Positions 44,417-53,490 of a DNA stretch of 64,000 nucleotides are shown here, piece after piece. The stretch is from Pelagicoccus mobilis. Lineage in GTDB: Bacteria; Verrucomicrobiota; Verrucomicrobiia; Opitutales; Opitutaceae. A program made the position numbers and the translations under genes. The stretch spans positions 52,062 through 116,061 of the forward strand of contig NZ_JAENIL010000023.1 of the NCBI RefSeq assembly GCF_016595505.1, given 5' to 3'. A model generated the notes under the pieces. It was not told the DNA's origin and ran no database searches. It was given only the letters and a program-made list of their open reading frames with translations. Numbering within the stretch: the stretch's first letter is position 1; every line of letters starts with the position of its first letter.

Positions 44417-45994
44417 ATGGGAGTCCGTTTGCGTGCGTTGCAATTGCTGGTGGCTTCGGTTTTGCCGCTGCTCGGTTTATCGGTCCGGGCGAAAGTAGGT
44501 GATGTTTCCTGGAGCTACGAAACGGGTGCAGAGATCTTTGGTTCAGCTGCCGTCGCGTCCGACGGCAGTGTTTTTTTTGGTAGTCGGAGTGGCAATGTAT
44601 ACGCTTTGAATTCGGATGGCAGTGAAAAGTGGATCGTGTCGACAGGCGACTGGGTCGACTCTTCGCCTGCTTTGAGCAAGGATGAGAGCGTTGTGTACGC
44701 CGGTTCGTGGGACAATAAGCTGTATGCTCTCGCGACCGATAGCGGGGCGGTGTTGTGGACGTTTACTGCAGGGAGCTTGATCACGGCGTCGCCGGCATTG
44801 GACGATGAGGGGAACCTTTATTTCGGTTCGTCGGATGGGTTCTTCTACTCCGTAGATTCGACCGGGGAGCTGAGATGGTTTTATTTTGTTGGGGCGGAGC
44901 TGGATTCGTCTCCCGCGGTTTCTGAGGACGGGCATGTCTACGTCGGCGCGTATGATGGGAATTTGTATTCGTTCACTGGTGACGGAGAATTGCGATGGAC
45001 CTTCGCGGCCCGCGAGCCGGTGGAAGACAACGATTCGAGAATCGCCGGTCCGATTGCGATTGGCGAAAATGGCGAGATCTACTTCGGGTCTGCGGATGGC
45101 TACTGCTATGCGGTGACTCCGGAAGGTGAACTTGATTGGGAGTTTGATACGCTGGAGAAGGTGGATACTGGAGTGGTGATTGGGAATAACGGAGAGCTTA
45201 TTTTGGCCAGCCGTTCTGGGACCGTGTACGCTTTGGATCGCTTTGGTGTTCCGATCTGGGAGAGCTTTGTGGGCGACGTTTTCTTTTCGACTCCGGCAGT
45301 GGATTCGAAGGGGCGGGTTTATTTGGGCAGTTATGTGGGGAATGGGGTTAGCTCCCTTAACGTTTTGGAGGATGGCGGCGACTTGGTTTGGGATCACTTG
45401 GTGGTCGATTACATCGATTCGCCGCCGGTTATCGATCACTTGGGGCGCGTGATTTACGGTTGTTACGATGGAGCGCTCTACGTTATCGAGGCGGACGCTG
45501 AGCCCGCGTTGAGCTCGTGGCATCGCTATGGTGGCGGCCGAGAAAATAGAAGCCTGAAGGAGCCTTACGAGGTATCTGTGTTGTCTGCCCGTTTTGGCGA
45601 GTGGATTGGCGAACTGGGGTTGGAGGGCGTTTTTGCGGATCCTTGTTTTGACGCGGAGGAGGATGGGTATCCTCTGGCTCTTGAGTATTTGGTTGGTGGG
45701 GATCCGGCGGAGTTTGATCGGGTGGGGTTGACTTCGGGGGTCGAGCGTATCGAAGGGGTGGATCGGCTTTGGCTGGAGCACGATCGAGTGCTTGGAGACT
45801 CGGAGGTGTCTTTCGTTTTGGAGTACTCGGTCGAGTGGGGCGAGTGGGAGGATTTGATGGGTTTGGAAGGGATCGGGCAGGAGCTTGTAAATGCCGACTT
45901 GTTGGGGGATGGGTGGTATGAGCGGGTGCGGTTGGTGCTGCCGACTGGATTGCCCGCAGCGACGCTTTTCCGTCTGCGAATGGCCTGCGACTAG
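44417..45994 (+). CDS. Exported PQQ-type beta-propeller protein
   Basis: A signal peptide (ALQLLVASVLPLLGLSVRA) is followed by about eight PQQ-like blades, seen as repeated 'GNVYALNSDGSEKW' and 'SSPALSEDGxVYxGS.DG.LYAl' patterns to about residue 370. The propeller probably mediates binding rather than catalysis, as no PQQ-ligand residues are evident. The last 140 residues contain FDAEEDGYPLALEYLVGGDP, a D-x-D-x-DG/LEYL…P pattern also present at the C-terminus of the GH16 protein. The gene begins three bases after the kinase stop and is the last of the run. A scaffold, sensory or assembly role in the envelope is inferred from context only. Confidence 0.8.
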   Translation: MGVRLRALQLLVASVLPLLGLSVRAKVGDVSWSYETGAEIFGSAAVASDGSVFFGSRSGNVYALNSDGSEKWIVSTGDWVDSSPALSKDESVVYAGSWDNKLYALATDSGAVLWTFTAGSLITASPALDDEGNLYFGSSDGFFYSVDSTGELRWFYFVGAELDSSPAVSEDGHVYVGAYDGNLYSFTGDGELRWTFAAREPVEDNDSRIAGPIAIGENGEIYFGSADGYCYAVTPEGELDWEFDTLEKVDTGVVIGNNGELILASRSGTVYALDRFGVPIWESFVGDVFFSTPAVDSKGRVYLGSYVGNGVSSLNVLEDGGDLVWDHLVVDYIDSPPVIDHLGRVIYGCYDGALYVIEADAEPALSSWHRYGGGRENRSLKEPYEVSVLSARFGEWIGELGLEGVFADPCFDAEEDGYPLALEYLVGGDPAEFDRVGLTSGVERIEGVDRLWLEHDRVLGDSEVSFVLEYSVEWGEWEDLMGLEGIGQELVNADLLGDGWYERVRLVLPTGLPAATLFRLRMACD

Positions 45995-46253
45995 CAAGTG
46001 TTCTGATTTGGTCAGTAGCGAAACTACTATGGCTCCGCGCCTTATGGAATTGTTTGGGAGCGAGGGGCTGGGCGGCTCGACTTTTCTTGCGATTTGGCTA
46101 CTGTTTAAGCATCGCCGCTGGCGAGATGGCGTTTGCTAATTGCGTCGGCGTTTAGTCTAAGTTCGGATCACATCTACCCCACGTACATGCCCCTCAAAGG
46201 CGTGGCTTTCGTTCCCCAAAACTCGGGTGGAGCGGGAGTCTGAATCATAAAAA

Positions 46254-46260
46254 TGGAGGT
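46254..46260 (+). promoter_or_regulatory. Strong ribosome-binding site
   Basis: GGAGGTG lies seven bases before the ATG at 46268. It fixes the start of the YbaK-like gene and excludes an in-frame ATG at 46253 that would overlap the site itself. Confidence 0.8.
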
Positions 46261-46267
46261 GAGCGTT

Positions 46268-46735
46268 ATGCCTATCGCTCGAATAACTGAGTATCTTGAC
46301 CTGCACCGGATCAAGTATCAGAGAATCACTCACTCGCCAGCGTACACTGCCCAGGAGGTAGCGGCGCGAGCCCATGTCTCTGGATGGGATTTGGCGAAGA
46401 CGGTTGTCGTCAAGCTTGACGACGATCTAGCGTTGGCGGTTTTGCCGGCTTCTGAGCACGTGGATCTTGGCTTTATGGCGGAGATTGTCGGCTCTAAGAA
46501 AGTTGTCTTGGCGACCGAGGACGAGTTTGTGGACAAGTTCCCTGGTTGCGACTTGGGGGCGATTCCGCCGTTCGGAAACCTTTATGGTTTGAAGGTCTAC
46601 GTCGCTCCTGAGCTTGCTGAGGATGACTACATCTTCTTCTCGGCTGGCACTCACACGGAATTGATCCGCATGTCTTACGACGATTTCGAATGGCTGGTAG
46701 AGCCTGAGATGTTGCCGTTTGCGGTGATGGATTGA
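46268..46735 (+). CDS. YbaK/EbsC-family aminoacyl-tRNA deacylase
   Basis: Members of this family hydrolyse mischarged Cys- or Ala-tRNA(Pro) and related species. The 155-residue protein has YTAQEVAARAHVSGWDLAKTVVVKLDDDLALAVLPAS, then a GSKKVVLATEDEF region and PPFGNLYGLKVYVAPEL, matching the INS editing-domain fold. The catalytic Lys is likely in LAKTVVVK. Which tRNA is edited cannot be decided. The start is fixed by the strong ribosome-binding site at 46254. A terminator lies 46 bases downstream. It is not part of the adjacent clusters. Confidence 0.88.
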   Translation: MPIARITEYLDLHRIKYQRITHSPAYTAQEVAARAHVSGWDLAKTVVVKLDDDLALAVLPASEHVDLGFMAEIVGSKKVVLATEDEFVDKFPGCDLGAIPPFGNLYGLKVYVAPELAEDDYIFFSAGTHTELIRMSYDDFEWLVEPEMLPFAVMD

Positions 46736-46781
46736 GGACGCGTTTCTGTTCTCTCGCTTGGCGAGGGATTGATGCAAATGA

Positions 46782-46821
46782 AAGACGCTACGCCGAAGAA
46801 GCGTAGCGTCTTGTGGTTTTT
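46782..46821. terminator. Bidirectional intrinsic terminator
   Basis: A perfect twelve-base-pair stem AAGACGCTACGC / GCGTAGCGTCTT with a seven-base loop is followed by GTGGTTTTT on the plus strand and by TTCATTT on the minus strand. It separates the YbaK gene from the convergent GH16 gene. Confidence 0.85.
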
Positions 46822-46955
46822 GAAAGGGCTCTTTTTCGAGCGAGTGGGGTATTAGAGCATTTTTCTTTTGTTTAGGCGCTGAGAATCGCGGCACAAGGCC
46901 GCTTCCCACTTTAAGATGCCTGAAGTGAAGTGCGACTGTTCAAAAGAAAAGGGCT

Positions 46956-48767
46956 CTAGTCGTCGATCGGAGGAGCGGCGATAACCTTGAGTCGGTGGAA
47001 TCTGGCGCTTGGATTTTCGCCGTCGTTCCAGATTTGGAGGTCTTGGGAGTGCTCGAGGCTGGTTGCGATGCCTTGTTGCTGTTCGAGGGTGGCAGGGAAG
47101 TTAGCAGGCGAAATTTGGAGGCCTGCCGAGGCCGCATGGGCGGCGAGGCTGGGGCGGCGAGGGTCGCTCTGAGTGGGGGAGCTTTGCCAAAGGTATTCCA
47201 GGATGTTTGGGCGGGAGTCGGAATCTGGGTCGAGAGCGTCTTGATTGGGGCGAATGCCGTTGTCGCGTTTCCAGGCTTCGTAGGCGGTGAGGGCTTCATC
47301 GTCTAGCGAGCGGAGTTGGACGTTGTCGAGCAATGCGGTCCCGTTGGCTTGCCCGAGTCGAAACTCGATGCGGGAGTTGGGATTGCTTGAGGACGTGTGG
47401 GTGAACTCGAGTGTATGGCGTTGGGTGTTTGTATCCAGCTGGAAGGTTTTCTCGCTATAGGTGGTGTAGGGCTCGGCGTTCATGGCGAGAGCGGCAATGA
47501 GGGAGAGGGATCCGCTTTCGGTTTTTGCGTCGAAGCTGAGCTCGTAGCGTTTTCCGTTTTCGAGGGAGAGGTTGCCTTGTCCGAATTGGACGTGCCAGTG
47601 CTGGGAGCCTGCCTTGCTGATTGCAATCTTGGCTTCGCCTGCGGGGGATTGAGTGATGGAGGCGGTCGCCGAGCTATCGATGTAGTTGTACCAGCCTGAC
47701 AGGGAACTGGAAAAGTCCGAGTTGCGATTCAGGGCGTTGGGATCGACAAAGTCGGCTGTAATATCGAGGGACCGGTTTACGACGATCTGGGTTTCTAATT
47801 GGCGTTCTAGCTGGGCGTTTTTCCATTTGCCCAGGCGCATTCCCAGATCTGGATCGGCGACTAGGGTAACGACTTCGCCGTCTTGGTAGTGTTCTTTTGC
47901 GGGATGGATTTCGACGATGCCGGGACCGGAGGCGTTTAAATTTACCGAATAGGGGGGCGACTGTTTGCGTTGGTAGACTCGGACGTAGTCGACGAGAAAT
48001 TGGGTCGGGTAGATGGAGCTGTCCACTCCTTGGGCTCCACCCCAATCGCCGCCGATAGCGAGGTTGAGCTTGAGATGTTGGGGGCGGTGGAAAGGCCATG
48101 TGGCGTCGTTGTTTTGCCCGTCGTTTTGAAAGGTGAAGTAGAGTTGGTCGTCGACGTAGAATCGCATTTCGTCCGCTTCCCACTCGACCGAGTAGACGTG
48201 CATAGCGGTGGTGAGATCGTCGAACTCCAGGTGTCCGTTTCGCTCGGTGTTCTGGATGTGGTTGTAGGCGGTGGTATGGATTGTGCCGTGGACGGTGTTT
48301 GGATCGTATCCTACGAACTCCATGATATCGATCTCTCCGCAGTGGGGCCAGCCCACTTCGTCGATGTTGTCGCCGAGCATCCAGATGGCGGGCCAGGTGC
48401 CGCGTCCGGGGGCGAGTTGAGCCCGTACTTCGATCCTGCCGTAGGTCCAGCTTGCGGAGCGGCGGGTCGTGAGGCTGGCGGAGGTGACTGAACGACCTTC
48501 GAAGTTGTCGCGACGCGCCTCTATTATAAGTGAACCATTTTCGACTCGGCAATTTTCGCTCCGATTCGCCGTGTAGTATTGGAGTTCGTTGTTTCTTATG
48601 TAACCTTGTTCGTAGTCCCAGAATTGAGGATTGGGAGAGCCGTCGGTCTCGAATTCGTCGGCCCACACGAGCTGCCATTCACCTGTTTCGGCGGAGTGGA
48701 GCTGGGGGGGCGCGCCAAGGCTGAGCAGGGCGGCTAGGACTAGTCCAGATGGGGTGATCTTTAACAT
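46956..48767 (-). CDS. Secreted GH16 beta-glucanase with CBM4/9 domain
   Basis: The AGGAGG ribosome-binding site at 48776-48781 and the signal peptide (LVLAALLSLGAPPQLHSA) fix the start. The GH16 catalytic domain (about 28-265) contains PAIWMLGDN and the EIDIME motif, with Glu145, Asp147 and Glu150. A divergent InlB-like beta-repeat (about 270-345), a CBM4/9-like carbohydrate-binding module (about 345-490) and a C-terminal segment with ALDPDSDSRPNILEYLWQSSP follow. The combination suggests a secreted laminarinase (endo-1,3-beta-glucanase); the specificity is inferred from the family and the phosphorylase-like partner. It is divergent from the TonB-dependent receptor with 240 bases between, containing an operator candidate. 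Confidence 0.92.
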   Translation of the reverse strand: MLKITPSGLVLAALLSLGAPPQLHSAETGEWQLVWADEFETDGSPNPQFWDYEQGYIRNNELQYYTANRSENCRVENGSLIIEARRDNFEGRSVTSASLTTRRSASWTYGRIEVRAQLAPGRGTWPAIWMLGDNIDEVGWPHCGEIDIMEFVGYDPNTVHGTIHTTAYNHIQNTERNGHLEFDDLTTAMHVYSVEWEADEMRFYVDDQLYFTFQNDGQNNDATWPFHRPQHLKLNLAIGGDWGGAQGVDSSIYPTQFLVDYVRVYQRKQSPPYSVNLNASGPGIVEIHPAKEHYQDGEVVTLVADPDLGMRLGKWKNAQLERQLETQIVVNRSLDITADFVDPNALNRNSDFSSSLSGWYNYIDSSATASITQSPAGEAKIAISKAGSQHWHVQFGQGNLSLENGKRYELSFDAKTESGSLSLIAALAMNAEPYTTYSEKTFQLDTNTQRHTLEFTHTSSSNPNSRIEFRLGQANGTALLDNVQLRSLDDEALTAYEAWKRDNGIRPNQDALDPDSDSRPNILEYLWQSSPTQSDPRRPSLAAHAASAGLQISPANFPATLEQQQGIATSLEHSQDLQIWNDGENPSARFHRLKVIAAPPIDD

Positions 48768-49007
48768 ATTCAGGTCCTCCTCTTGGGTTTTGTATTAAGG
48801 TGCACAATGGTGCAATTCGTTGTTGACGCAAGTAAGAGTTGTGCTAAATTGCACCTTAAATACCCCAGAGCGTTCCAATCATCTGCTGTGATACCGGCCC
48901 CAACGGCTTCGTGACCGCTCTGTTTTTTGCAAACGGTGGAGATTCGCCGGCTCCTATTGAGAGCCGCGCTCCGATAACATTTGTACCCTACAAACTAGAC
49001 TGAAGTT
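48768..49007. promoter_or_regulatory. Divergent promoter region with LacI operator candidate
   Basis: TGCA-N6-TGCA (48801-48814, TGCACAATGGTGCA) is palindromic at 12 of 14 positions and lies 34 bases upstream of the GH16 start. A plus-strand promoter for the receptor is suggested by TTGACG (48823) and TAAATT (48845) with a 16-base spacer. The -10 region sits in a second inverted repeat GTGC-N6-GCAC (48841-48854), 40 bases from the first. Binding here could repress both genes. Confidence 0.6.
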
Positions 49008-51914
49008 ATGAATATCAAACAAACGAGTCAGCATACATTGCTACCGTCGATAAAGTCCCCGCTAGGCGTTTTCGCTATGGGACTCTCAGCGGCGATCGCT
49101 GCGCAGTCAGGACTGGCGCAGACTGAGGAAGAGGATGAGGTTTTCGAGCTATCACCCTTTAAGGTAGACGCTTCTGAGGACAGCGGCTACCGCGCTACAA
49201 ACACGATCTCTGGCACGCGTCTGAACGCGGCCATTAAGGACTTGCCGATGCCGATCGAGGTTATCACTGACGAGTTCATCAAGGACACGGGCTCGACGGA
49301 TTTGCGCGAGTCGCTTGCTTACAGCGCTGGTATGCTCATGACCTCTCAGAATGATGCGGGAGCGGGCAACAGCTTTAATACAATCGGTGGCGTACACAAT
49401 CCGGAGGGCGCGACCAGCAACAAGACTCAGACTTCCTACAAGGTTCGTGGCTTTATTACGGACGCGACCTTGCGCGATGGTTACCGCCGTCAGTTCTCTA
49501 CTGACGCGGCCAACATTGGTCGTGTGGAAGTGATTCGTGGACCGGCTGCTTTGCTTTACGGAATCGGAAACTTTGGCGGTATCGTGAACTACCTGCCGAA
49601 GACCCCGCCTTCCGAAAGGGTGCAGCACGTCACGCTCGCATTGGGCAATGACGAGCACTACCGTGCTGTCTATGAGACGGGCGACACCTTGGATAATGCA
49701 TGGAATTTTGGATACTATGTAACTGCGGTGTACGAGGAAAATGGCAGCTACACTGAGTTCGCCGAAAACGATCGTACATTCATCTCTCCAATTTTCACCT
49801 TCCGTCCGACTGAGAAGACGGAGGTGACGATCGACCTGGAGTATGGTGAGGAAGAAAAGGACGCTATCGGCTTCCAGAGTGTTCGCGCTCGTGGTGACTT
49901 GAGCAGTAGCGATACAGCGAATCAGCAGGACCGCCTTGAACGTGCAGGCTTTTTGCAGTTTCCGGACAAGGACATCCGCACCATGCGTTGGAGCGGAGAG
50001 GACACTTACTTGGATACGGAGTCTAGCAACATTCGTCTTCAATTGACTCACAGCTTCTCGGAGAACTTGAACTTCTTGATGGGGTACAACGTCTCTAACG
50101 TGGAGTTCGAGTCCCGCGATGTGGGTGGAGGTGTTACAAATAACGTAGGTCCTGAACACCTGCGTAACACGATCACGGTGATCCCCGCTAGCGTTGAGAA
50201 TGGAGATGCGGAGTTCATCTTCGGCGAAGTGACGGATGCGATCTTCCAAGGTAGCTGGACGGATCGGACAGAGGAGGTAGACCGCGAGCAAGTGCGCGTG
50301 GAATTGAACTACAACTTCGACCTGTTCCCTGATAGCGAGCGTTTCGCATTGAAAAATAGCTTCTTGTTCGGTCGTTCGGAAGAGCGTTCTGAGAACGATC
50401 AGTATATACGGGGAACCATGGAGAATGAGTTCTTCTACTGGGACCCAACAGACTCGTCGCCGATGCGCTTCGGCGAAAATGGCGACGGAACTGCGGCTCC
50501 GCCGATGGAAGACATCAACAGCTCTCTCTCTACTTCTTGGAACCAGGGCACCTATGTGGTCTATCAAGGCAAGTGGCTCAACGATCGCCTCACGGCGGTA
50601 GCTGGTATGCGTCGCGACAGAAACGATCTCCGTAACGAGTTCCAGAATTTCCGCAATGGAGACATCTCCAACACTGGTTCCGGACCAAGGGATAAGGACA
50701 CGTCCCAGATTGGTGTTAGCTTCGAGGTAACCGATCGTATCTCGGTCTACGCCTTGATGGCTGAAGGGATCATGCCGAACTTCGACGGCAATCTCGACGT
50801 CTACGGAAATCCGATGGATGCGGTTACCGCTGAAAGTGAAGAGGTCGGTATCAAGTTCGACCTGATTGAAGGTAAGTTGAGCGGCACGGTTAGCGCGTAC
50901 CGTATCGAGCAGACGGGTACACCGATCTTCTACTGGTGGGCTCCCGCTCCTTCGAAGGGCAACTTTGATCCGAACTCTGACATCATCTACAACGTATCCG
51001 ACTTCAATCCGACTGTTGAGGCGGAGTGGAGAAACGGTGCCTTCACTGTTGCTGAGCCTCAATGGAATGCGGCTGTCAATTCTGGAGCAGCGTATCAGCT
51101 TGATGATACCTGGTACTTGAATGCTTCTGAAGCGGATGGTGCTGCTTACATGGATGCGGTATTCAACGCGTCCAAGACCACGAATCCAGGATGGCCAGGT
51201 TGGTTGTACAACCAGGACGACAATACCAACAATGCGACCGAGGACTTTGCGGCGGCTAATGGGGTCAATGCTTACCTCAGTGGCGACCAGGAGTCATCGG
51301 GTTACGAAGCTCAGTTGAACTTTGCTCCAACCGACCAGATGCAGTTCGTGCTGAACTATGCGCAAACCAAGCGTACCGTGGTTAATGCTGGAGCGTTCCC
51401 AGAGTACGAATGGGGTTCAGGTGGCGTTGACAAGTGGGCAGTCTGGTACTTCCCAGATGGTGCGTGGGGTCTTTCTGGATACAGCTTGGAAGATCAGTTC
51501 CTTAATGCGGACGACACGTCTACCTGGCAGGGTCGTGGCTACGGTGCGGGTGAAAAGCAAGATGACACGCCTCTACATGCTGTGAGCGGATGGGGTAACT
51601 ACCGCATTGCTGACGGCAAGTTTGCAGGACTTTCGTTCGGCATGGGCTTCCAGTGGGAAAGCCAACGCGAATACTTCTCAGGTATCACAGACGGAGCTGG
51701 TCAGCTCGTCACGGATTCGAATGGAGAGCGCGTCGTTCTCGAGACGGATACACGTTTGAACATCGACGCCATGGCTAAGTACGAATTCACGGTCGGCGAG
51801 CGTAACGCTCATTTGCAGCTGAACGTGTACAACGTGCTCGATGACCAGGATGCGTATGGTTATCTCTACGCGAAGCCTCTCTCGTATCGCCTCCAGTTTG
51901 GTATCGATCTGTAA
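49008..51914 (+). CDS. TonB-dependent outer-membrane receptor
   Basis: The 968-residue protein has an N-terminal signal region, then EEEDEVFELSPFKVDASEDSG and GYRATNTISGTRL, the opening typical of Opitutae receptors, followed by a plug domain (LPMPIEVITDEFIKDTGS, GRVEVIRGPAALLYGIGNFGG) and a 22-stranded barrel predicted from alternating strands. The C-terminus ends LSYRLQFGIDL. The protein lacks a SusD partner in the window. It probably imports glucan oligosaccharides, judging from the adjacent GH16, symporter and phosphorylase-like genes. A terminator follows directly, so the next genes are a separate or attenuated transcript. No internal stop or frameshift was seen. Confidence 0.93.
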   Translation: MNIKQTSQHTLLPSIKSPLGVFAMGLSAAIAAQSGLAQTEEEDEVFELSPFKVDASEDSGYRATNTISGTRLNAAIKDLPMPIEVITDEFIKDTGSTDLRESLAYSAGMLMTSQNDAGAGNSFNTIGGVHNPEGATSNKTQTSYKVRGFITDATLRDGYRRQFSTDAANIGRVEVIRGPAALLYGIGNFGGIVNYLPKTPPSERVQHVTLALGNDEHYRAVYETGDTLDNAWNFGYYVTAVYEENGSYTEFAENDRTFISPIFTFRPTEKTEVTIDLEYGEEEKDAIGFQSVRARGDLSSSDTANQQDRLERAGFLQFPDKDIRTMRWSGEDTYLDTESSNIRLQLTHSFSENLNFLMGYNVSNVEFESRDVGGGVTNNVGPEHLRNTITVIPASVENGDAEFIFGEVTDAIFQGSWTDRTEEVDREQVRVELNYNFDLFPDSERFALKNSFLFGRSEERSENDQYIRGTMENEFFYWDPTDSSPMRFGENGDGTAAPPMEDINSSLSTSWNQGTYVVYQGKWLNDRLTAVAGMRRDRNDLRNEFQNFRNGDISNTGSGPRDKDTSQIGVSFEVTDRISVYALMAEGIMPNFDGNLDVYGNPMDAVTAESEEVGIKFDLIEGKLSGTVSAYRIEQTGTPIFYWWAPAPSKGNFDPNSDIIYNVSDFNPTVEAEWRNGAFTVAEPQWNAAVNSGAAYQLDDTWYLNASEADGAAYMDAVFNASKTTNPGWPGWLYNQDDNTNNATEDFAAANGVNAYLSGDQESSGYEAQLNFAPTDQMQFVLNYAQTKRTVVNAGAFPEYEWGSGGVDKWAVWYFPDGAWGLSGYSLEDQFLNADDTSTWQGRGYGAGEKQDDTPLHAVSGWGNYRIADGKFAGLSFGMGFQWESQREYFSGITDGAGQLVTDSNGERVVLETDTRLNIDAMAKYEFTVGERNAHLQLNVYNVLDDQDAYGYLYAKPLSYRLQFGIDL

Positions 51915-51928
51915 TCATTGGTAGTTGT

Positions 51929-51974
51929 AGCGGCGTCGGCAGGGAGGGAAGTTCTGTCGGCGCCGCTCTTTTTT
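51929..51974 (+). terminator. Intrinsic terminator after the TonB-dependent receptor
   Basis: A 14-base-pair stem AGCGGCGTCGGCAG / CTGTCGGCGCCGCT with G-U pairs and an eleven-base loop is followed by CTTTTTT. It likely limits expression of the downstream symporter and hydrolase relative to the receptor. Confidence 0.85.
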
Positions 51975-51986
51975 AGAATGTATTGT

Positions 51987-52059
51987 GAGAGCGTCGAAGG
52001 ACGCTCAACGAGCGAGAGTGAGTTGGTCCGCGGTGGATCAAACTCGCTCTAACCGCTCG
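51987..52059 (+). other. Structured leader before the symporter
   Basis: Two adjacent hairpins: GAGCGTC-GAAG-GACGCTC (51989-52006), then a long stem with CGAGCG…CGCTCG outer (52009-52059) and AGAGTGAGTT / AAACTCGCTCT plus GGTCC / GGATC inner pairs. They occupy the gap between the receptor terminator and the symporter start. Function could be attenuation, mRNA stability or a mobile palindrome. Confidence 0.5.
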
Positions 52060-52093
52060 CAACTAGGCGTTGAGGCGCTATTGGTTTTACTTG

Positions 52094-53479
52094 ATGACTC
52101 AAAGTACCCCAGAGAAACTACGCGTATCCGAAAAATTAGGCTATGGATTGGGCGATACCGCCTCCAATTTTTTCTTCCATACCTTCAATATTCTGTTGCT
52201 CGGCTATTACACGGACGTGTTTGGCCTGACGGCGACGGCGGTGGGGACCATGTTTTTGGTCACTAAGCTATTCGACGCGTTTACGGACCCGATCATGGGA
52301 ATGATTGCGGATCGGACTAAGACGCGATGGGGCAAGTTTCGCCCTTACATTTTGTGGACTGCGGTTCCGTTCGGAGTGATCGGCTACGCGATGTTTGCAA
52401 ATCCGGATTTGTCGGATAGCGGGAAGCTCGTGTATGCGTATTTCACCTACAGCTTGATGATGCTGGCGTACACGGTTATCAATGTAACGTACTCTTCGCT
52501 CTTGGGGGTTATTTCTCCTGATTCCTCGGAGAGGACGATGGTTTCGACCTATCGCTTTGTTTGCGCGTTTGGAGCTCAGCTTTTGATATCGGCTTTTGTT
52601 ATCCCGTTGAGGGATTTGCTGGGCGGAGGTGATGAGGGGCTCGGTTATCAGCGGACTATGGCTTTGTTTGCGGCGGCGTCAGTGATCCTCTGGTTCATAA
52701 CTTTTCTGACAACGAAGGAGCGGGTGGAGCCAGCGGCTGATCAGCAAGTGAACTTTAGCACTGATCTTGGCGTGGTTTTTAGGAATTCCGCATGGATCGC
52801 TTTGGTGGTTGTTGCTGTACTGACTCTGACGAACGTTGGTGTTCGTGGCGGGGCGACTTACTTTTATGTGAAGTATTACATCAACGACTCTGATAAAATG
52901 GTGTTCTGGATTTTTGATCGTACATCCATTGCGTGGTTGTCGGGGGGATTGGGTATGTTGGTCGGAACTCTTCTTACTAAACCTCTGACGGAAGTATTTG
53001 ATAAGCGGACCTTGATGGTTTGGCTCACCGGTTTGAATGGTCTGTTCATGCTCGGCATGTTCCTGATCGGACCTGATCAGTATTGGCTAATGATCATTGT
53101 TGGGTTCATCGGCACGATCATCGTGGGGCCGACTCCTGCGATCGTCTGGTCCATGTATGCCGACGTAGCGGATTACGGAGAGTGGAAGTTTGGCCGTCGT
53201 ACGACTGGTCTGGTTTTCTCCGGACTCCTGTTTTCTCAAAAGATGGGGCTCGCGATCGGTGCGGGTTTGGCTGGCTGGATCCTAGGTTGGTTTGGTTATG
53301 CTGCAGGGGCGGAGCAGTCCGAGAGTTCCCTGCTGGGAATTCGCCTTCTCTTCACTGTGTTCCCGGGAGTGCTTACTCTCGCTGCAGCGTTAGCGACGCT
53401 TTTTTATCCGCTAAACGACAAGCGTGTCCAAGAAATAGATACGGAACTTAATAAACGCCGCGGAGCTGTGGCGGGATAA
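52094..53479 (+). CDS. GPH-family sugar:cation symporter
   Basis: MFS-fold transporter of 461 residues with twelve transmembrane helices. RVSEKLGYGLGDTASNFFFH at the N-terminus, DAFTDPIMGMIADRTKTRWGKFRPYIL and the later PTPAIVWSMYADVADYGEWKFGRRTTGL are the GPH (MelB-like, glycoside-pentoside-hexuronide) hallmarks. It would bring oligosaccharides from the periplasm to the cytosol with Na+ or H+. The start at 52094 replaces an in-frame start eight codons earlier. The glycosidase gene follows 11 bases after its stop, so the two are co-transcribed. Confidence 0.93.
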   Translation: MTQSTPEKLRVSEKLGYGLGDTASNFFFHTFNILLLGYYTDVFGLTATAVGTMFLVTKLFDAFTDPIMGMIADRTKTRWGKFRPYILWTAVPFGVIGYAMFANPDLSDSGKLVYAYFTYSLMMLAYTVINVTYSSLLGVISPDSSERTMVSTYRFVCAFGAQLLISAFVIPLRDLLGGGDEGLGYQRTMALFAAASVILWFITFLTTKERVEPAADQQVNFSTDLGVVFRNSAWIALVVVAVLTLTNVGVRGGATYFYVKYYINDSDKMVFWIFDRTSIAWLSGGLGMLVGTLLTKPLTEVFDKRTLMVWLTGLNGLFMLGMFLIGPDQYWLMIIVGFIGTIIVGPTPAIVWSMYADVADYGEWKFGRRTTGLVFSGLLFSQKMGLAIGAGLAGWILGWFGYAAGAEQSESSLLGIRLLFTVFPGVLTLAAALATLFYPLNDKRVQEIDTELNKRRGAVAG

Positions 53480-53490
53480 TTTGATTCGGA

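Noticed and set aside
44543..45997. A 484-codon open frame opposite the propeller gene
   Set aside because: The plus-strand reading has a signal peptide and regular propeller repeats; the minus reading has neither domain nor start signal.
45995..46267. A possible small RNA or gene between the propeller and YbaK genes
   Set aside because: Apart from the ribosome-binding site and a short AGTAG-CGAA-CTACT hairpin, I see no conserved RNA family or coding signal.
49152..51062. A 636-codon open frame on the minus strand across the TonB-dependent receptor
   Set aside because: It is antisense to a clear receptor gene, has no recognisable motif, and is a by-product of codon bias in the receptor.
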